Of a DNA stretch of 64,000 nucleotides, positions 1-8,753 are shown piece after piece. The notes below the pieces were generated by a model that did no database searches, was not told the DNA's origin, and was given only the letters and a program-made list of their open reading frames with translations. The DNA lies in the NCBI RefSeq assembly GCF_025950525.1, contig NZ_JAPDGS010000009.1:1-64000 (forward strand), given 5' to 3'. Numbering within the stretch: position 1 is the stretch's first letter; every line of letters starts with the position of its first letter. Position numbers and translations under genes: made by a program. This DNA is from Stagnihabitans lacustris (lineage in GTDB: Bacteria > Pseudomonadota > Alphaproteobacteria > Rhodobacterales > Rhodobacteraceae).

Positions 1-53
1 GTGAAGGCGGCCGCACCGTCGGCGCAGGCGTCGTGTCCAAGATCCTGAAGTAA
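1..53 (+). CDS. tuf: Elongation factor Tu, C-terminal end (partial)
   Basis: The window opens inside a reading frame that ends in EGGRTVGAGVVSKILK, the characteristic C-terminus of EF-Tu (domain 3), followed by TAA. EF-Tu delivers aminoacyl-tRNA to the ribosome. A tuf copy directly upstream of rpsJ is the usual str-S10 junction in proteobacteria. Only about 16 residues are visible, so nothing can be said about the rest of the gene. Confidence 0.9.
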   Translation, partial: EGGRTVGAGVVSKILK

Positions 54-58
54 GCAGC

Positions 59-76
59 GGCGGGGTTCGCCCCGCC
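59..76 (+). terminator. Hairpin after tuf
   Basis: A perfect 7-bp GC stem (GGCGGGG / CCCCGCC) with a TTCG tetraloop lies 5 nt after the tuf stop. No T tract follows, so it may be a 3'-end stabiliser or weak terminator rather than a strong intrinsic terminator. Confidence 0.5.
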
Positions 77-135
77 CCTGGACGGGCTTTGAAAATAAGG
101 CCGTCACGCTCTTCGAATCATCTTGATGTTTGCGC

Positions 136-158
136 AGGGCGGGGGTAATCCCCGCCCT
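136..158 (+). repeat. Palindromic hairpin upstream of rpsJ
   Basis: A perfect 9-bp inverted repeat (AGGGCGGGG, loop GTAAT, CCCCGCCCT) lies in the tuf-rpsJ spacer. It resembles half of the GTAGGG...CCCTAC palindromic elements at 8651-8719 and 15025-15079. It could be an RNA leader structure of the S10 operon or a degenerate repeat copy. No T tract follows it. Confidence 0.5.
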
Positions 159-249
159 CGTCTTACTGCCCACAAGCAGTGTTACGACCATAAACAGGGA
201 ACCTATGGACCGGGCATGTCGCTCGCTCTACGTTCCGAAGGAAGAACAG

Positions 250-558
250 ATGCAAGGTCAAACCATTCGCATCCGGCTCAAGGCCTTCGACTTCCGCGTG
301 CTGGATGCCAGCACCCAGGAAATCGTCAACACGGCCAAGCGCACGGGCGCCACGGTTCGCGGTCCCATCCCGCTCCCCAACAAGATCGAAAAGTTCACGG
401 TTCTCCGTGGTCCGCACATCGACAAGAAGTCGCGCGACCAGTGGGAAATCCGCACGCACAAGCGTCTTCTCGACATCGTTGATCCGACCCCCCAGACCGT
501 GGACGCGCTGATGAAGCTCGACCTCGCCGCTGGCGTGGATGTCGAGATCAAAGTGTAA
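250..558 (+). CDS. rpsJ: 30S ribosomal protein S10
   Basis: The 102-residue protein [19 protein letters not shown]... is full-length S10, which sits in the 30S head and also acts as NusE in transcription antitermination. The frame stays open upstream to 130, but the ATG at 250 gives the normal S10 N-terminus and has an AAGGAAG ribosome-binding site 5-11 nt upstream. It is the first gene of the S10 operon; rplC follows after 13 nt. Confidence 0.96.
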   Translation: MQGQTIRIRLKAFDFRVLDASTQEIVNTAKRTGATVRGPIPLPNKIEKFTVLRGPHIDKKSRDQWEIRTHKRLLDIVDPTPQTVDALMKLDLAAGVDVEIKV

Positions 559-571
559 GGGAGCAACAGAC

Positions 572-1279
572 ATGCGCTCGGGCACGATTGCAAAGAAGCT
601 GGGCATGACCCGGCTGTTCCTGGAAAACGGCACGCAGGTTCCTGTGACCGTTCTTCAACTCGATTCGCTTCAGGTCGTCGCACAACGGACCGTTGACAAG
701 GATGGCTACACCGCCGTCCAGCTCGGCGCCGGCACGGCCAAAGCCAAGAACACAACCGCCGCGCAGCGCGGTCACTTCGCCAAGGCGAACGTGGCTCCGA
801 AGCGCAAGGTTGCCGAATTCCGCGTGACCCCGGATTGCTTGATTGATGTGGGCGCGGAAATCACCGCTGACCATTATCTGGCAGGCCAGTTCGTGGACAT
901 CGCCGGCACCTCGTCCGGTAAGGGTTTCGCCGGTGCCATGAAGCGGCACAACTTTGGCGGCTTGCGCGCCTCGCACGGTGTGTCGGTTTCGCACCGTTCG
1001 CACGGTTCGACCGGCCAGTGCCAGGACCCCGGCAAGGTGTTCAAGGGCAAGAAGATGGCTGGCCACATGGGCGCCGTCCGTTCGACCACGCAGAACCTGC
1101 AAGTGGTCCGCACGGATGCCGAACGCGGCCTGCTGATGATCAAGGGCGCTGTCCCCGGCCATGCCGGCGGCTGGGTCACGATCAAGGACGCCGTCAAGAA
1201 GGCCGCTCCGGCTGGTCTGCCTTTGCCGGCGGCTGTCCGCGCTGCTGCTGTGGTTGCGGTTGATGGGGGTGAAGCATGA
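572..1279 (+). CDS. rplC: 50S ribosomal protein L3
   Basis: A 235-residue L3 ([16 protein letters not shown]...) that binds 23S rRNA domain VI and starts large-subunit assembly. The conserved loop [20 protein letters not shown] contains the Gln methylated by PrmB in other bacteria. The C-terminus has an Ala/Val-rich extension beyond the E. coli length, as is common in alphaproteobacteria. The start was chosen after AAGGGAG; an upstream in-frame start at 539 would overlap rpsJ. The stop overlaps the rplD start (ATGA). Confidence 0.96.
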   Translation: MRSGTIAKKLGMTRLFLENGTQVPVTVLQLDSLQVVAQRTVDKDGYTAVQLGAGTAKAKNTTAAQRGHFAKANVAPKRKVAEFRVTPDCLIDVGAEITADHYLAGQFVDIAGTSSGKGFAGAMKRHNFGGLRASHGVSVSHRSHGSTGQCQDPGKVFKGKKMAGHMGAVRSTTQNLQVVRTDAERGLLMIKGAVPGHAGGWVTIKDAVKKAAPAGLPLPAAVRAAAVVAVDGGEA

Positions 1280-1911
1280 AACTCGATGTGATCACTCTGG
1301 ACGGCGGCACCGCCGGCTCGATCGAGCTGAACGAGGCCCTCTTCGGTCTGGAACCCCGTGCAGACATCCTGCACCGCGTGGTCCGTTGGCAGCGCGCCAA
1401 GGCGCAAGCCGGCACCCACTCGACGCTGGGCAAGTCGGACGTCTCCTATTCGACCAAGAAGATCTATCGCCAGAAGGGCACCGGCGGCGCTCGCCACGGT
1501 TCCAAGAAGGCTCCGATCTTCCGTCACGGTGGCGTCTACAAGGGCCCGACGCCCCGCAGCCACGCCCATGACCTGCCCAAGCAATTCCGCGCTTTGGGCC
1601 TGCGTCATGCGCTGTCGGCCAAGGCCAAGGCCGGTGAGCTGGTGATCCTGGACGTGGCGACGCTCGCCGAAGCCAAGACCGCGATCCTCGCCAAGCAGGT
1701 GTCGGAGCTGGGTTGGAAGCGCGTTCTGGTCATCGATGGTGCTGCGATCGAGGCGAATTTCGCCCTGGCCGCGCGCAACATCGCAGGCATCGACGCTCTG
1801 CCCGCGATCGGCGCCAATGTGTATGATATCCTGAAGCGTGACACCCTGGTGATCACCAAGGCAGGTATCGAAGCTTTGGAGGCCCGTCTTGGCCAAGGGG
1901 GTCTGAAATGA
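1276..1911 (+). CDS. rplD: 50S ribosomal protein L4
   Basis: A 211-residue L4 ([24 protein letters not shown]...) with the conserved loop region around [19 protein letters not shown] that reaches into the peptide exit tunnel. In E. coli L4 is also the S10-operon autoregulator; whether that holds here is unknown. It is translationally coupled on both sides, overlapping rplC and rplW by 4 nt (ATGA). Confidence 0.96.
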   Translation: MKLDVITLDGGTAGSIELNEALFGLEPRADILHRVVRWQRAKAQAGTHSTLGKSDVSYSTKKIYRQKGTGGARHGSKKAPIFRHGGVYKGPTPRSHAHDLPKQFRALGLRHALSAKAKAGELVILDVATLAEAKTAILAKQVSELGWKRVLVIDGAAIEANFALAARNIAGIDALPAIGANVYDILKRDTLVITKAGIEALEARLGQGGLK

Positions 1912-2204
1912 GCGCGAAACCCGAACACTACGACCTGATCAAGAAGCCGATCATCACCGAGAAGGCCACCCTGGCCTCTGAAAACGGTGCCGTCGTCTTC
2001 AAAGTCGCGATGGACGCCACCAAGCCCAAGATCAAGGAAGCCGTCGAGGCTGTCTTTGGTGTGAAGGTGAAGGCCGTCAACACGACGATCACCAAGGGCA
2101 AGACCAAGCGTTTCCGCGGCCGCCCCGGCGAGCGCAGCGACGTGAAGAAAGCCTATGTGACGCTGGAAAGCGGCCACACGATTGACGTGACGACCGGGCT
2201 GTAA
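1908..2204 (+). CDS. rplW: 50S ribosomal protein L23
   Basis: A 98-residue L23 that lies at the tunnel exit and docks trigger factor and SRP. The motif [22 protein letters not shown] is typical. It overlaps rplD by 4 nt. In the usual order rplB would follow within a few nucleotides. Here an intrinsic terminator and an unrelated gene intervene, so this is the last gene of the first ribosomal segment. Confidence 0.96.
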   Translation: MSAKPEHYDLIKKPIITEKATLASENGAVVFKVAMDATKPKIKEAVEAVFGVKVKAVNTTITKGKTKRFRGRPGERSDVKKAYVTLESGHTIDVTTGL

Positions 2205-2227
2205 GCCGCAGGTGGTAAGGCATTGGG

Positions 2228-2263
2228 ACCCCTGGCACCGCAAGGTGCTGGGGGTTTCTTTTT
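2228..2263 (+). terminator. Intrinsic terminator after rplW
   Basis: A 12-bp stem with two G-T wobbles and a GCAA tetraloop (ACCCCTGGCACC / GGTGCTGGGGGT) is followed by TTTCTTTTT. This is a classical rho-independent terminator, placed inside what is normally a continuous S10 operon. Confidence 0.85.
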
Positions 2264-2303
2264 GGGCTAGCTCCCTCTAACCTGTGCGGAACAGGGGCGG
2301 GGC

Positions 2304-3341
2304 ATGAGCTACGATTTCATCCTTTACGCGGCCAAACCCGCGATCCTTCCGGTGACTGAACCCTTTCGGGGCGCGTCGCTTTCCGTCTCCGGACCGTTTT
2401 CTTGCGAGGCCGAGGACATCCTGCCGTCCGAGTCGAAAGTTGTCGGCGCGCGACGGTTCATGTGGCAGATCGCTTTCGAGGGAAGGGCAAGCGAAGGGGA
2501 CTGGAGCAGGGTTGACGCCTGGCTCACCGAGGCCTTGGTCCGGACCAAAGGTGTGCTCATTGACCATCAGCGGGGCAGCTATCAAACCGCGACGAAACGT
2601 GGCGAGCTCCCCGTTGGTCGCGTGACGGACCCTTGCTGGATGACGTTTTGGTTCACGGACGGGGAAGCGTTTCATGCGCACGGCCTGGCGCGTATGCTCG
2701 AAACCTTGGCCGAGGTGATGCCTGAAGCCTTGCCGCGTCGCTTCGAAAACGGGGAAGGCCTTCAGGGCAAGGTGATCGACGGTGAGATGAAGCCGCTTTT
2801 GGAAGCCTTTGCGCAGGATCCTAACTTGTTCCTCAAGGCGGGCGCGCCCTTCGGAGACATCTTGATGTCGATTCCCTGCGAAAGCACATTTGCCGATGGG
2901 AAATATGGACACTTGATCCGAAGCCATTTCCTTTTGGCCACGGTCAGCTTCGAACTTAAGGCCACATGTGACGCAGCGGCACTTTTTGATCGCCTGTGCC
3001 AAGATTTGGATGTTGTCTACGCTGAGATCACCGAGCCGCTCAATATCATGTGGACCAACCACAGTTGGTTCTGGCGTGGCTTGCCTGATACGCCCAAGCG
3101 GGCACTTTGCCTCGGACCGGAGTATCGCCTTGCTTGGCCAGAGGCCGAGGCGTTCGGATTTGTGATCGGCAGCCATCTCATCCTCCATGCCGCACGGGAC
3201 GGCACTGGTCTTCCGCCGCCGCCTTCGGATATCATGGCACCGAAGGACTCTTTGGGTCACCAACTTGCCCAAAGAAATCCTCTGTTGGCTCCGGTCTTTC
3301 CCTTTGAGCAAGACAAGAATCGGGAGCGACCACTTCGGTAG
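2304..3341 (+). CDS. Hypothetical protein inserted between rplW and rplB
   Basis: A 345-residue soluble-looking protein (MSYDFILYAAKPAILPVTEP...) with no signal peptide or membrane segment. It has an AGGGGCGG ribosome-binding site and an aromatic C-terminal half (SWFWRGLP, LGPEYRLAWPEAEAFGF). I do not recognise the family. Its codon use looks less GC-biased at third positions than the r-protein genes around it, suggesting later arrival. It sits between the rplW terminator and the promoter-like site at 3376-3404, so it interrupts the S10 operon. Reading-frame integrity and the ribosome-binding site support a real gene; function is unknown. Confidence 0.75.
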   Translation: MSYDFILYAAKPAILPVTEPFRGASLSVSGPFSCEAEDILPSESKVVGARRFMWQIAFEGRASEGDWSRVDAWLTEALVRTKGVLIDHQRGSYQTATKRGELPVGRVTDPCWMTFWFTDGEAFHAHGLARMLETLAEVMPEALPRRFENGEGLQGKVIDGEMKPLLEAFAQDPNLFLKAGAPFGDILMSIPCESTFADGKYGHLIRSHFLLATVSFELKATCDAAALFDRLCQDLDVVYAEITEPLNIMWTNHSWFWRGLPDTPKRALCLGPEYRLAWPEAEAFGFVIGSHLILHAARDGTGLPPPPSDIMAPKDSLGHQLAQRNPLLAPVFPFEQDKNRERPLR

Positions 3342-3375
3342 CCCATCCGGCCTTGGAAAACTCGGTTCCAAGCGC

Positions 3376-3404
3376 TTGACCTCCCCCCTGCACTCCACTA
3401 TCTG
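3376..3404 (+). promoter_or_regulatory. Probable promoter restarting transcription before rplB
   Basis: TTGACC, a 17-nt spacer and TATCTG match the sigma-70-type layout. The C-rich spacer resembles those of the sites before rpmC (9516-9544) and rplO (15392-15420). It lies 136 nt upstream of the rplB start and directly after the inserted gene, where a new promoter would be needed. Confidence 0.6.
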
Positions 3405-3418
3405 AGCGCATCGCCTGC

Positions 3419-3440
3419 GCCCCGGGATTCGTTCCGGGGC
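3419..3440 (+). other. Leader hairpin upstream of rplB (1)
   Basis: A GC-rich stem (GCCCCGG / CCGGGGC) with an 8-nt loop lies downstream of the proposed rplB promoter. It may be a leader structure or a residual terminator of the inserted gene; only a loose T-rich stretch (TATTGCGTTT) follows. Confidence 0.4.
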
Positions 3441-3480
3441 TATTGCGTTTACGTTGGGAGCTTCGGCGCCCTATGAAACC

Positions 3481-3498
3481 GGAGAGCTTCGGCGCTCC
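3481..3498 (+). other. Leader hairpin upstream of rplB (2)
   Basis: GGAGAGC and GCGCTCC pair with one mismatch around a TTCG loop, followed by TTTTGGG. The motif GAGCTTCGGCGC occurs twice in this leader (also at about 3459-3470). This could be an attenuator acting on the rplB-rplP segment, but the sequence alone does not prove it. Confidence 0.35.
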
Positions 3499-3539
3499 TT
3501 TTGGGTCGCAAGACCCCACAACGACGGAAGACAGAAAGC

Positions 3540-4379
3540 ATGGCACTTAAGTCGTATAAGCCGACGACGCCTGGCCAACGCGGGTTGGTTCTGATCGACC
3601 GTTCGGATCTTTTCAAAGGTCGCCCCATCAAGGCGCTGACCGAAGGTTTGATCGGGACGGGCGGGCGTAACAACACGGGCCGCATCACGATGTGGCACAA
3701 GGGGGGCGGTCACAAGCGCCTCTACCGCGTCGTCGATTTCAAGCGCACCAAGTTCGACGTGGCCGCCACGGTCGAGCGTATCGAATATGACCCCAACCGC
3801 ACGGCCTTCATCGCTTTGGTGAAATATGCCGATGGCGAGCTGGCCTATATCCTCGCTCCGCAGCGTCTGGCTGTTGGTGATCAAGTGATCGCTGGCGCCA
3901 AGGTCGACGTGAAGCCCGGTAACGCGATGCCCTTCTCGGGCATGCCGATCGGTGCGATCGTTCACAACGTCGAGCTGAAGCCCGGCAAGGGCGGTCAGCT
4001 GGCGCGTGCCGCTGGCACCTACGCACAATTCGTCGGCCGCGACGGTGGCTACGCTCAGATCCGCCTGTCCTCGGGCGAGCTGCGCATGGTCCGTCAGGAA
4101 TGCATGGCCACCATCGGTGCCGTGTCGAACCCCGACAACTCGAACCAGAACTTCGGTAAAGCCGGTCGTTCGCGCTGGATGGGCATCCGCCCGACAGTGC
4201 GCGGCGTTGCCATGAACCCGATCGACCACCCGCATGGTGGTGGTGAAGGCCGGACCTCTGGTGGCCGCCACCCGGTTACGCCGTGGGGCAAGGGCACCAA
4301 GGGCAACAAGACCCGCAAACCGAAGCAGTCGGACAAGCTTATCGTCCGCTCGCGTCACGCCAAGAAGAAAGGGCGCTAA
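3540..4379 (+). CDS. rplB: 50S ribosomal protein L2
   Basis: A 279-residue L2 ([22 protein letters not shown]...), a core 23S rRNA-binding protein near the peptidyl-transferase centre. The conserved C-terminal block [20 protein letters not shown] includes the His important for activity. The ATG at 3540 is preferred to the in-frame start at 3501 because it gives the standard N-terminus. The gene opens the second ribosomal segment; rpsS follows after 3 nt. Confidence 0.96.
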   Translation: MALKSYKPTTPGQRGLVLIDRSDLFKGRPIKALTEGLIGTGGRNNTGRITMWHKGGGHKRLYRVVDFKRTKFDVAATVERIEYDPNRTAFIALVKYADGELAYILAPQRLAVGDQVIAGAKVDVKPGNAMPFSGMPIGAIVHNVELKPGKGGQLARAAGTYAQFVGRDGGYAQIRLSSGELRMVRQECMATIGAVSNPDNSNQNFGKAGRSRWMGIRPTVRGVAMNPIDHPHGGGEGRTSGGRHPVTPWGKGTKGNKTRKPKQSDKLIVRSRHAKKKGR

Positions 4380-4382
4380 TCC

Positions 4383-4661
4383 ATGGCACGTTCCCTCTGG
4401 AAAGGCCCGTTCGTCGACGGCTACCTTCTGACGAAGGCCGAGAAAGCCCGCGCTTCGGGCAAAAGCGAAGTGATCAAGATCTGGTCGCGTCGTTCCACCA
4501 TCCTGCCGCAGTTCGTCGGTCTGACCTTCGGCGTCTACAACGGCAAGAAGCACATCCCGGTCAACGTGTCCGAGGATATGATCGGTCAGAAGTTCGGTGA
4601 ATATTCGCCGACCCGGACCTACTACGGCCACGCCGCCGACAAGAAAGCGAAGAGGAAATAA
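4383..4661 (+). CDS. rpsS: 30S ribosomal protein S19
   Basis: A 92-residue S19 ([16 protein letters not shown]...) of the 30S head, which forms a complex with S13. The C-terminal half shows the typical [21 protein letters not shown]. It lies 3 nt from both rplB and rplV in the standard order. Confidence 0.96.
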   Translation: MARSLWKGPFVDGYLLTKAEKARASGKSEVIKIWSRRSTILPQFVGLTFGVYNGKKHIPVNVSEDMIGQKFGEYSPTRTYYGHAADKKAKRK

Positions 4662-4664
4662 GCC

Positions 4665-5045
4665 ATGGGTAAGGAAAAAGCTCCGCGCCGTGTGGCGGAC
4701 AATGAGGCTATGGCCGTTCTGCGCATGTTGCGCGGGTCGGAACAGAAGCTGAACCTCGTCGCCGGTCTGATCCGCGGCAAGAAAGTCGACAAGGCCTTGG
4801 CCGATTTGACCTTCTCGAAGCGCCGTGTCGCCAATGACGTGAAGAAATGCCTTCAGTCGGCAATTGCCAACGCTGAAAACAACCACAACCTGGACGTTGA
4901 CGCCCTGGTGGTTGCGGAAGCCTGGGTCGGCAAGAATCTCGTGATGAAGCGTGGCCGTCCGCGCGCTCGTGGTCGCTTCGGCAAGATCATGAAGCCGTTC
5001 TCGGAAATTACCATCAAGCTGCGCCAAGTCGGGGAGACTGCGTAA
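4665..5045 (+). CDS. rplV: 50S ribosomal protein L22
   Basis: A 126-residue L22 whose beta-hairpin ([15 protein letters not shown]) lines the exit tunnel, a site where macrolide-resistance changes occur in other bacteria. It overlaps the rpsC start by one nucleotide (TAATG), consistent with translational coupling. Confidence 0.96.
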   Translation: MGKEKAPRRVADNEAMAVLRMLRGSEQKLNLVAGLIRGKKVDKALADLTFSKRRVANDVKKCLQSAIANAENNHNLDVDALVVAEAWVGKNLVMKRGRPRARGRFGKIMKPFSEITIKLRQVGETA

Positions 5046-5755
5046 TGGGTCAGAAAGTCAACCCGATCGGGATGCGTCTGCAGGTCAACCGCACCTGGGA
5101 CAGCCGTTGGTTCGCTGAATCGAAAGATTACGGCAACCTGCTGCTGGAAGACCTCAAGATGCGCGACTTCGTGCATACCGAGTGCAAGGCGGCCGGCATC
5201 TCCAAGGTGATCATCGAGCGTCCGCACAAGAAGTGCCGCGTCACGATCTTCACCGCGCGTCCGGGCGTGATCATCGGCAAAAAAGGCGCCGATATCGAAA
5301 CCCTGCGCAAGAAGCTTGCGGTTTTCACCAAGTCGGAACTGCACCTGAACATCGTCGAAGTCCGCAAGCCCGAGCTTGACGCTCAGCTGGTGGCCGAGTC
5401 GATCGCTCAGCAGATGGAGCGTCGCGTGTCCTTCCGTCGTGCGATGAAGCGCGGCGTGCAGAACGCGATGCGCATCGGCGCCCTGGGGATCCGGGTCAAC
5501 GTCGGTGGTCGTCTGGGTGGTGCAGAAATCGCGCGGACCGAATGGTATCGCGAAGGTCGCGTTCCGCTGCACACGCTGCGCGCCGACATCGACTATGCGC
5601 TGTCCGAAGCCAAGACCCCCTATGGGATCATTGGTGTGAAGGTCTGGATCTTCAAAGGCGAAATCCTTGAGCATGATCCCCAGGCCCATGACCGTCGTCT
5701 GGCTGAACAAGCTGACAGCCCCGCGCCGCGCGCTCCGCGCCGCGAACGCGCATAA
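5045..5755 (+). CDS. rpsC: 30S ribosomal protein S3
   Basis: A 236-residue S3 ([22 protein letters not shown]...) with an N-terminal KH domain ([16 protein letters not shown]) and the C-terminal S3 domain. It sits at the mRNA entry channel with helicase-type function alongside S4 and S5. The short charged tail (ending PRRERA) is normal for the group. rplP follows after 12 nt. Confidence 0.96.
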   Translation: MGQKVNPIGMRLQVNRTWDSRWFAESKDYGNLLLEDLKMRDFVHTECKAAGISKVIIERPHKKCRVTIFTARPGVIIGKKGADIETLRKKLAVFTKSELHLNIVEVRKPELDAQLVAESIAQQMERRVSFRRAMKRGVQNAMRIGALGIRVNVGGRLGGAEIARTEWYREGRVPLHTLRADIDYALSEAKTPYGIIGVKVWIFKGEILEHDPQAHDRRLAEQADSPAPRAPRRERA

Positions 5756-5767
5756 GGGAGAGAAGAG

Positions 5768-6181
5768 ATGCTGCAACCCAAGCGCACCAAGTTCCGCAAG
5801 ATGCACAAGGGCCGCATCCATGGCGAAGCCAAGGGTGGGTTCCTGCTGAACTTCGGTTCCTTCGGCCTGAAGGCCACCGAGCCCGAGCGCGTCACGGCGC
5901 GGCAGATCGAAGCGGCTCGCCGCGCGATCACCCGCTACATGAAGCGTCAGGGCCGTGTCTGGATCCGGATTTTCCCGGACGTCCCGGTGTCGGCCAAGCC
6001 GATCGAAGTCCGGATGGGCTCTGGTAAGGGCTCGACCGACTACTGGGCGGCCAAGGTCAAGCCCGGTCGGATCATGTTCGAGATCGACGGCGTGTCGGAA
6101 GTCATCGCGCGTGAGGCCCTGCGCCTCGGTGCGATGAAGCTGCCGGTCACCTCGCGGATCATCACCAAAGAAGACTGGTAA
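5768..6181 (+). CDS. rplP: 50S ribosomal protein L16
   Basis: A 137-residue L16 ([16 protein letters not shown]...) near the A-site tRNA elbow. Arg82 in EVRMGSGKG aligns by eye with E. coli Arg81, the residue hydroxylated by the 2OG oxygenase RoxA/YcfD. L29 (rpmC) would normally follow at once. Instead a terminator and a 3.4 kb block intervene, and the first gene of that block is itself a 2OG-Fe(II) oxygenase. Confidence 0.96.
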   Translation: MLQPKRTKFRKMHKGRIHGEAKGGFLLNFGSFGLKATEPERVTARQIEAARRAITRYMKRQGRVWIRIFPDVPVSAKPIEVRMGSGKGSTDYWAAKVKPGRIMFEIDGVSEVIAREALRLGAMKLPVTSRIITKEDW

Positions 6182-6202
6182 GCCTCGCTTGCCATGTTTC
6201 GG

Positions 6203-6236
6203 AAAGGGCCGGGGGAAACCTCGGCCCTTTGCTTTT
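6203..6236 (+). terminator. Intrinsic terminator after rplP
   Basis: A 9-bp stem (AAAGGGCCG / CGGCCCTTT) with a 10-nt loop is followed by GCTTTT. It ends the second ribosomal segment before the non-ribosomal block. Confidence 0.85.
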
Positions 6237-6237
6237 G

Positions 6238-6279
6238 GACCCGGGGCATGCCCCGGGCTACGCAGCGGATGCAGAGCGC
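6238..6279 (+). repeat. Interspersed palindromic repeat, copy 1
   Basis: A 42-bp unit begins with the perfect 18-bp palindrome CCCGGGGCATGCCCCGGG followed by CTACGCAGCGG. A second copy at 56341-56382 matches at 40 of 42 positions. It lies between the rplP terminator and the oxygenase gene. Confidence 0.8.
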
Positions 6280-6327
6280 TTGTCGGGGCAGGGGGCGCGG
6301 GTGTAAGCGGGGCAAAAGGAGACTCCC

Positions 6328-6951
6328 ATGGCCGAAATCTCGTCGCTGTTTGTCACCCGCCTGTATCACGCCACTTTGAACGACCTGGCCAAGCCCAAGG
6401 TCGACTACAAGGAGCTGCGCCAGACCTGCGAGGCCATGGCCGAGGATGACGAGGCGGGCCAGGCCTGGTGCGAGGAAAACGGCTATCCGGGCTATACGTC
6501 CTATGCCTCGTTGAACGACCTGCCCTGGCGCGCGCCGATCTTTGCCGATCTGCAAAAGGCGCTGGACAAGCATGTCGCGGCCTTTGTCGAGGATCTGGGC
6601 TTTGACCTGGCTGGCAAGAAGCTGAAATGTGACAGCTTTTGGATCAACATCCTTCCCGAAGGCGGCTCGCATGGGTCGCATATCCATCCTCATGCGGTGA
6701 TCTCGGGGACGACCTATGTGTCGATGCCGGAAGGGACCTCGGCCTTGAAGCTGGAAGACCCGCGCCACGCCATGATGATGAACGGGCCGCTGCGGCTGAA
6801 GACGGCGGATCAAAGCCTGCAACCCTTTGTCTATGTCAAACCCTCGGTCGGTGAGGTCCTGCTTTGGGAAAGCTGGCTGCGCCACGAGGTGCCGATGAAC
6901 ATGGCCGAGGAAGAGCGGATCTCGGTCAGCTTCAACTACAACTGGGCCTAG
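6328..6951 (+). CDS. Putative 2OG-Fe(II) oxygenase (2OG-FeII_Oxy_5 type)
   Basis: A 207-residue protein with the double-stranded beta-helix signature of the TIGR02466/PF13759 family: FWINILPEGGSHGSHIHPH around residues 104-122, SGTTYVSMPEG, EDPR, and a C-terminal block VLLWESWLRHEVPMN...RISVSFNYNW. Candidate iron ligands are among His115-His122 plus His186; Arg197 is the likely 2-oxoglutarate-binding arginine. A good ribosome-binding site (AAAAGGAGA) precedes the ATG. Substrates of this family are largely unknown. It is the first gene after rplP but lies beyond a terminator. Its stop overlaps the stop of the convergent acyltransferase pseudogene by 4 nt (CTAG). Confidence 0.85.
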   Translation: MAEISSLFVTRLYHATLNDLAKPKVDYKELRQTCEAMAEDDEAGQAWCEENGYPGYTSYASLNDLPWRAPIFADLQKALDKHVAAFVEDLGFDLAGKKLKCDSFWINILPEGGSHGSHIHPHAVISGTTYVSMPEGTSALKLEDPRHAMMMNGPLRLKTADQSLQPFVYVKPSVGEVLLWESWLRHEVPMNMAEEERISVSFNYNWA

Positions 6952-7981
6952 GGCGCAAAGATCCAGAGGCCGCCGATCAGCCCGATCCCCGTCAGCACAT
7001 AGCCGGACAGGGCGGCAGTCTGACCCGCCCAAGGCCGATACCAGCCATTGCGTCGCGCCAGGATTTGCCGGTCAACGCAGGCCCAAAGGACAAAGGCCAC
7101 CAGGACGGCGAGGGCGCAGACCAGCGCGTGATGGGCCGCCGCGGGCAGATCAAGGCGCTTGGCGATGAAGTTGGCCGCAAAGGCGCCGACCCAGGCGTTG
7201 AGATACAGCGGATAGGACATCCCGCCCAGCACTTGCCCAAAGCCCGAGCGGCGCCCGGGCATGGACAACGCCATGACGACGGCAACCCCAAAGGCCGCGT
7301 TCAGCCAGATCGAGACATAGCCGAGGGCAAAAAGCGCGCCGATGCCAAGCGCCACGGCGCGTATCCCCCAACGACCGATCAGCGTCAGGTGCCAATCTCC
7401 GTAGCGGCGCACAGAGGTGATGGCCAGCACGCCAAAGGCGATGGGCGGAAACTGTCTCCGCAAAGCATGATGAGGGCGACCGCCACGAACCAGGGCCAGT
7501 CGCGCCCCAGCCATTGCCGCAACGCCAGCCCCAGCGGCAACATCAGGTAGAATTGCTCCTCGACCGAAATGCTCCAGAAGTGGTTGCCGGTGCCTTGCAG
7601 GGGAAGTTCCGCATGGGCCTGGGGGAAGATCGTGAAGGTGTAATGTGTGAAGGTCAGGTCAAAGAACAGGTATTTGACCCAGAAGGCGTCGATCCCGTCG
7701 CGCAGGGCCGCAAAGAGGTAAAGCCCTGCCACGGCGACGAAATAGGGCAGCCAGACCCGGGTGACGCGGTTGTAGAAAAAGCGCGGCAGGTCTTGAACCT
7801 GGGTCGACAGCAGGATGCCGCCGATCAACCAGCCGCTGAGCGCGAGGAAGACATCGACCGCATGGCCCGGGTCAAAGGGCGGGTATTCGAAAATCTTCTC
7901 GTGGCCCAGGAGGACCAGCAAAGCCAGGACAAAGCGCAGCCAGTCAAAAGCGGGCTGGCCCGAAAGCGCGTCATGTTTCAT
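6948..7981 (-). pseudogene. Acyltransferase 3 family membrane protein, frameshifted
   Basis: Two minus-strand frames together encode one OafA/YrhL-type integral membrane O-acyltransferase. The N-terminal part (MKHDALSGQPAFDWLRFVLALLVLLGH..., with VDVFLALSGWLIGG and FWSISVEEQFYLMLPL) runs in one frame to about 7455. The rest (FPPIAFGVLAITSVRRYG... to WIFAP) continues in another frame from about 7460. The break falls in the sequence coding LCGDSF/QFPPIAF near 7445-7465 and looks like a single-base indel. The second half still reads cleanly, so either the mutation is recent or it is a sequencing error. Family members acylate surface sugars or lipids at the inner membrane. Confidence 0.8.
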
Positions 7982-8059
7982 GGATGGGTCCGCAAGGGCA
8001 TGGCCAAGGCTAGGCCCCGGCCCGTTGCCTGTCAATCACGCGCCGGATTTGGCCCAAGC

Positions 8060-8527
8060 CTAGCGGATCGCGTAATTATAGGTGCCACATAGGCTGGGAT
8101 CTTCGATGTTTTCGGGCGGGGTCTCACCCGAGAAGACGGCGATTTGCAGCTCGGCGCCGATCTGGGCCGCGTCGATGGGGGTGAAAACGATGAAGCTGGC
8201 CTCGTCCTCGCCGCAGATTGTGTTGCCGTTTTCCAGCTCGCCCGGGTCCTCTTCGACCGCCAGCACGGCGCCGGCCCAGACCTCTCCGTCGCCGGGCATC
8301 CAGGCGGAAGAGCGCTGCTCGACAAAGCTGGCGTCCAGGCTGGCGCCCCCCTGGAAATCGACGGTCCAGACCCAGTCTTCGGCCGAAAGGTCGATATCCC
8401 CCGTCACGCTTTCCGAAGTGGTCGAGATGGCGGCGTAATGCGCCTCCATCAGCCAGGAGAGATCGACCTCCTGGGCGAGGACGGGCAGGGGGGAGAGGGT
8501 TAGGAGGCAGGCAAGGGTCAGGCGCAA
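8060..8527 (-). CDS. Hypothetical exported protein
   Basis: The frame encodes a signal peptide (LRLTLACLLTLSPLPVLAQ, cleavage after Ala-Gln or LA) and a mature acidic protein of about 135 residues with two cysteines (ICGEDE, LCGTYN) that could form a disulfide. The chosen TTG start at 8527 has GGAG 7 nt upstream and puts the signal peptide at the N-terminus; an in-frame ATG at 8602 would add 25 Pro-rich residues. I do not recognise the family. It is transcribed toward the acyltransferase pseudogene on the same strand. Confidence 0.65.
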   Translation of the reverse strand: MRLTLACLLTLSPLPVLAQEVDLSWLMEAHYAAISTTSESVTGDIDLSAEDWVWTVDFQGGASLDASFVEQRSSAWMPGDGEVWAGAVLAVEEDPGELENGNTICGEDEASFIVFTPIDAAQIGAELQIAVFSGETPPENIEDPSLCGTYNYAIR

Positions 8528-8650
8528 GGTGGGCTCCGGGTTGGGTCGGGGGGGATCATGCGGGAGAAGATTGGCGAAATGGTTGACGGGGGCGGGGGGC
8601 AAGGATGACCTTGGCCGGGGGAATGTCCAGAAGTCGGCGTTGAAAGCGCT

Positions 8651-8719
8651 TGGGTAGGGTGCGTGATTTCACGCACCATTCGTGTTAGGGAGAGGTGCGT
8701 GAATCACGCACCCTACCCA
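8651..8719. repeat. Nested palindromic repeat element
   Basis: Two perfect 18-bp arms (TGGGTAGGGTGCGTGATT / AATCACGCACCCTACCCA) enclose a 33-bp centre, and each arm is part of a smaller palindrome (GTGCGTGATTTCACGCAC; GGTGCGTGAATCACGCACC). The element of about 69 bp has no coding capacity. The same GTAGGG...CCCTAC layout recurs at 15025-15079, with a half-copy at 48623-48644. Confidence 0.8.
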
Positions 8720-8753
8720 TGATGCCGACCCGCAGAGCTTGAGGTCAACGAAG

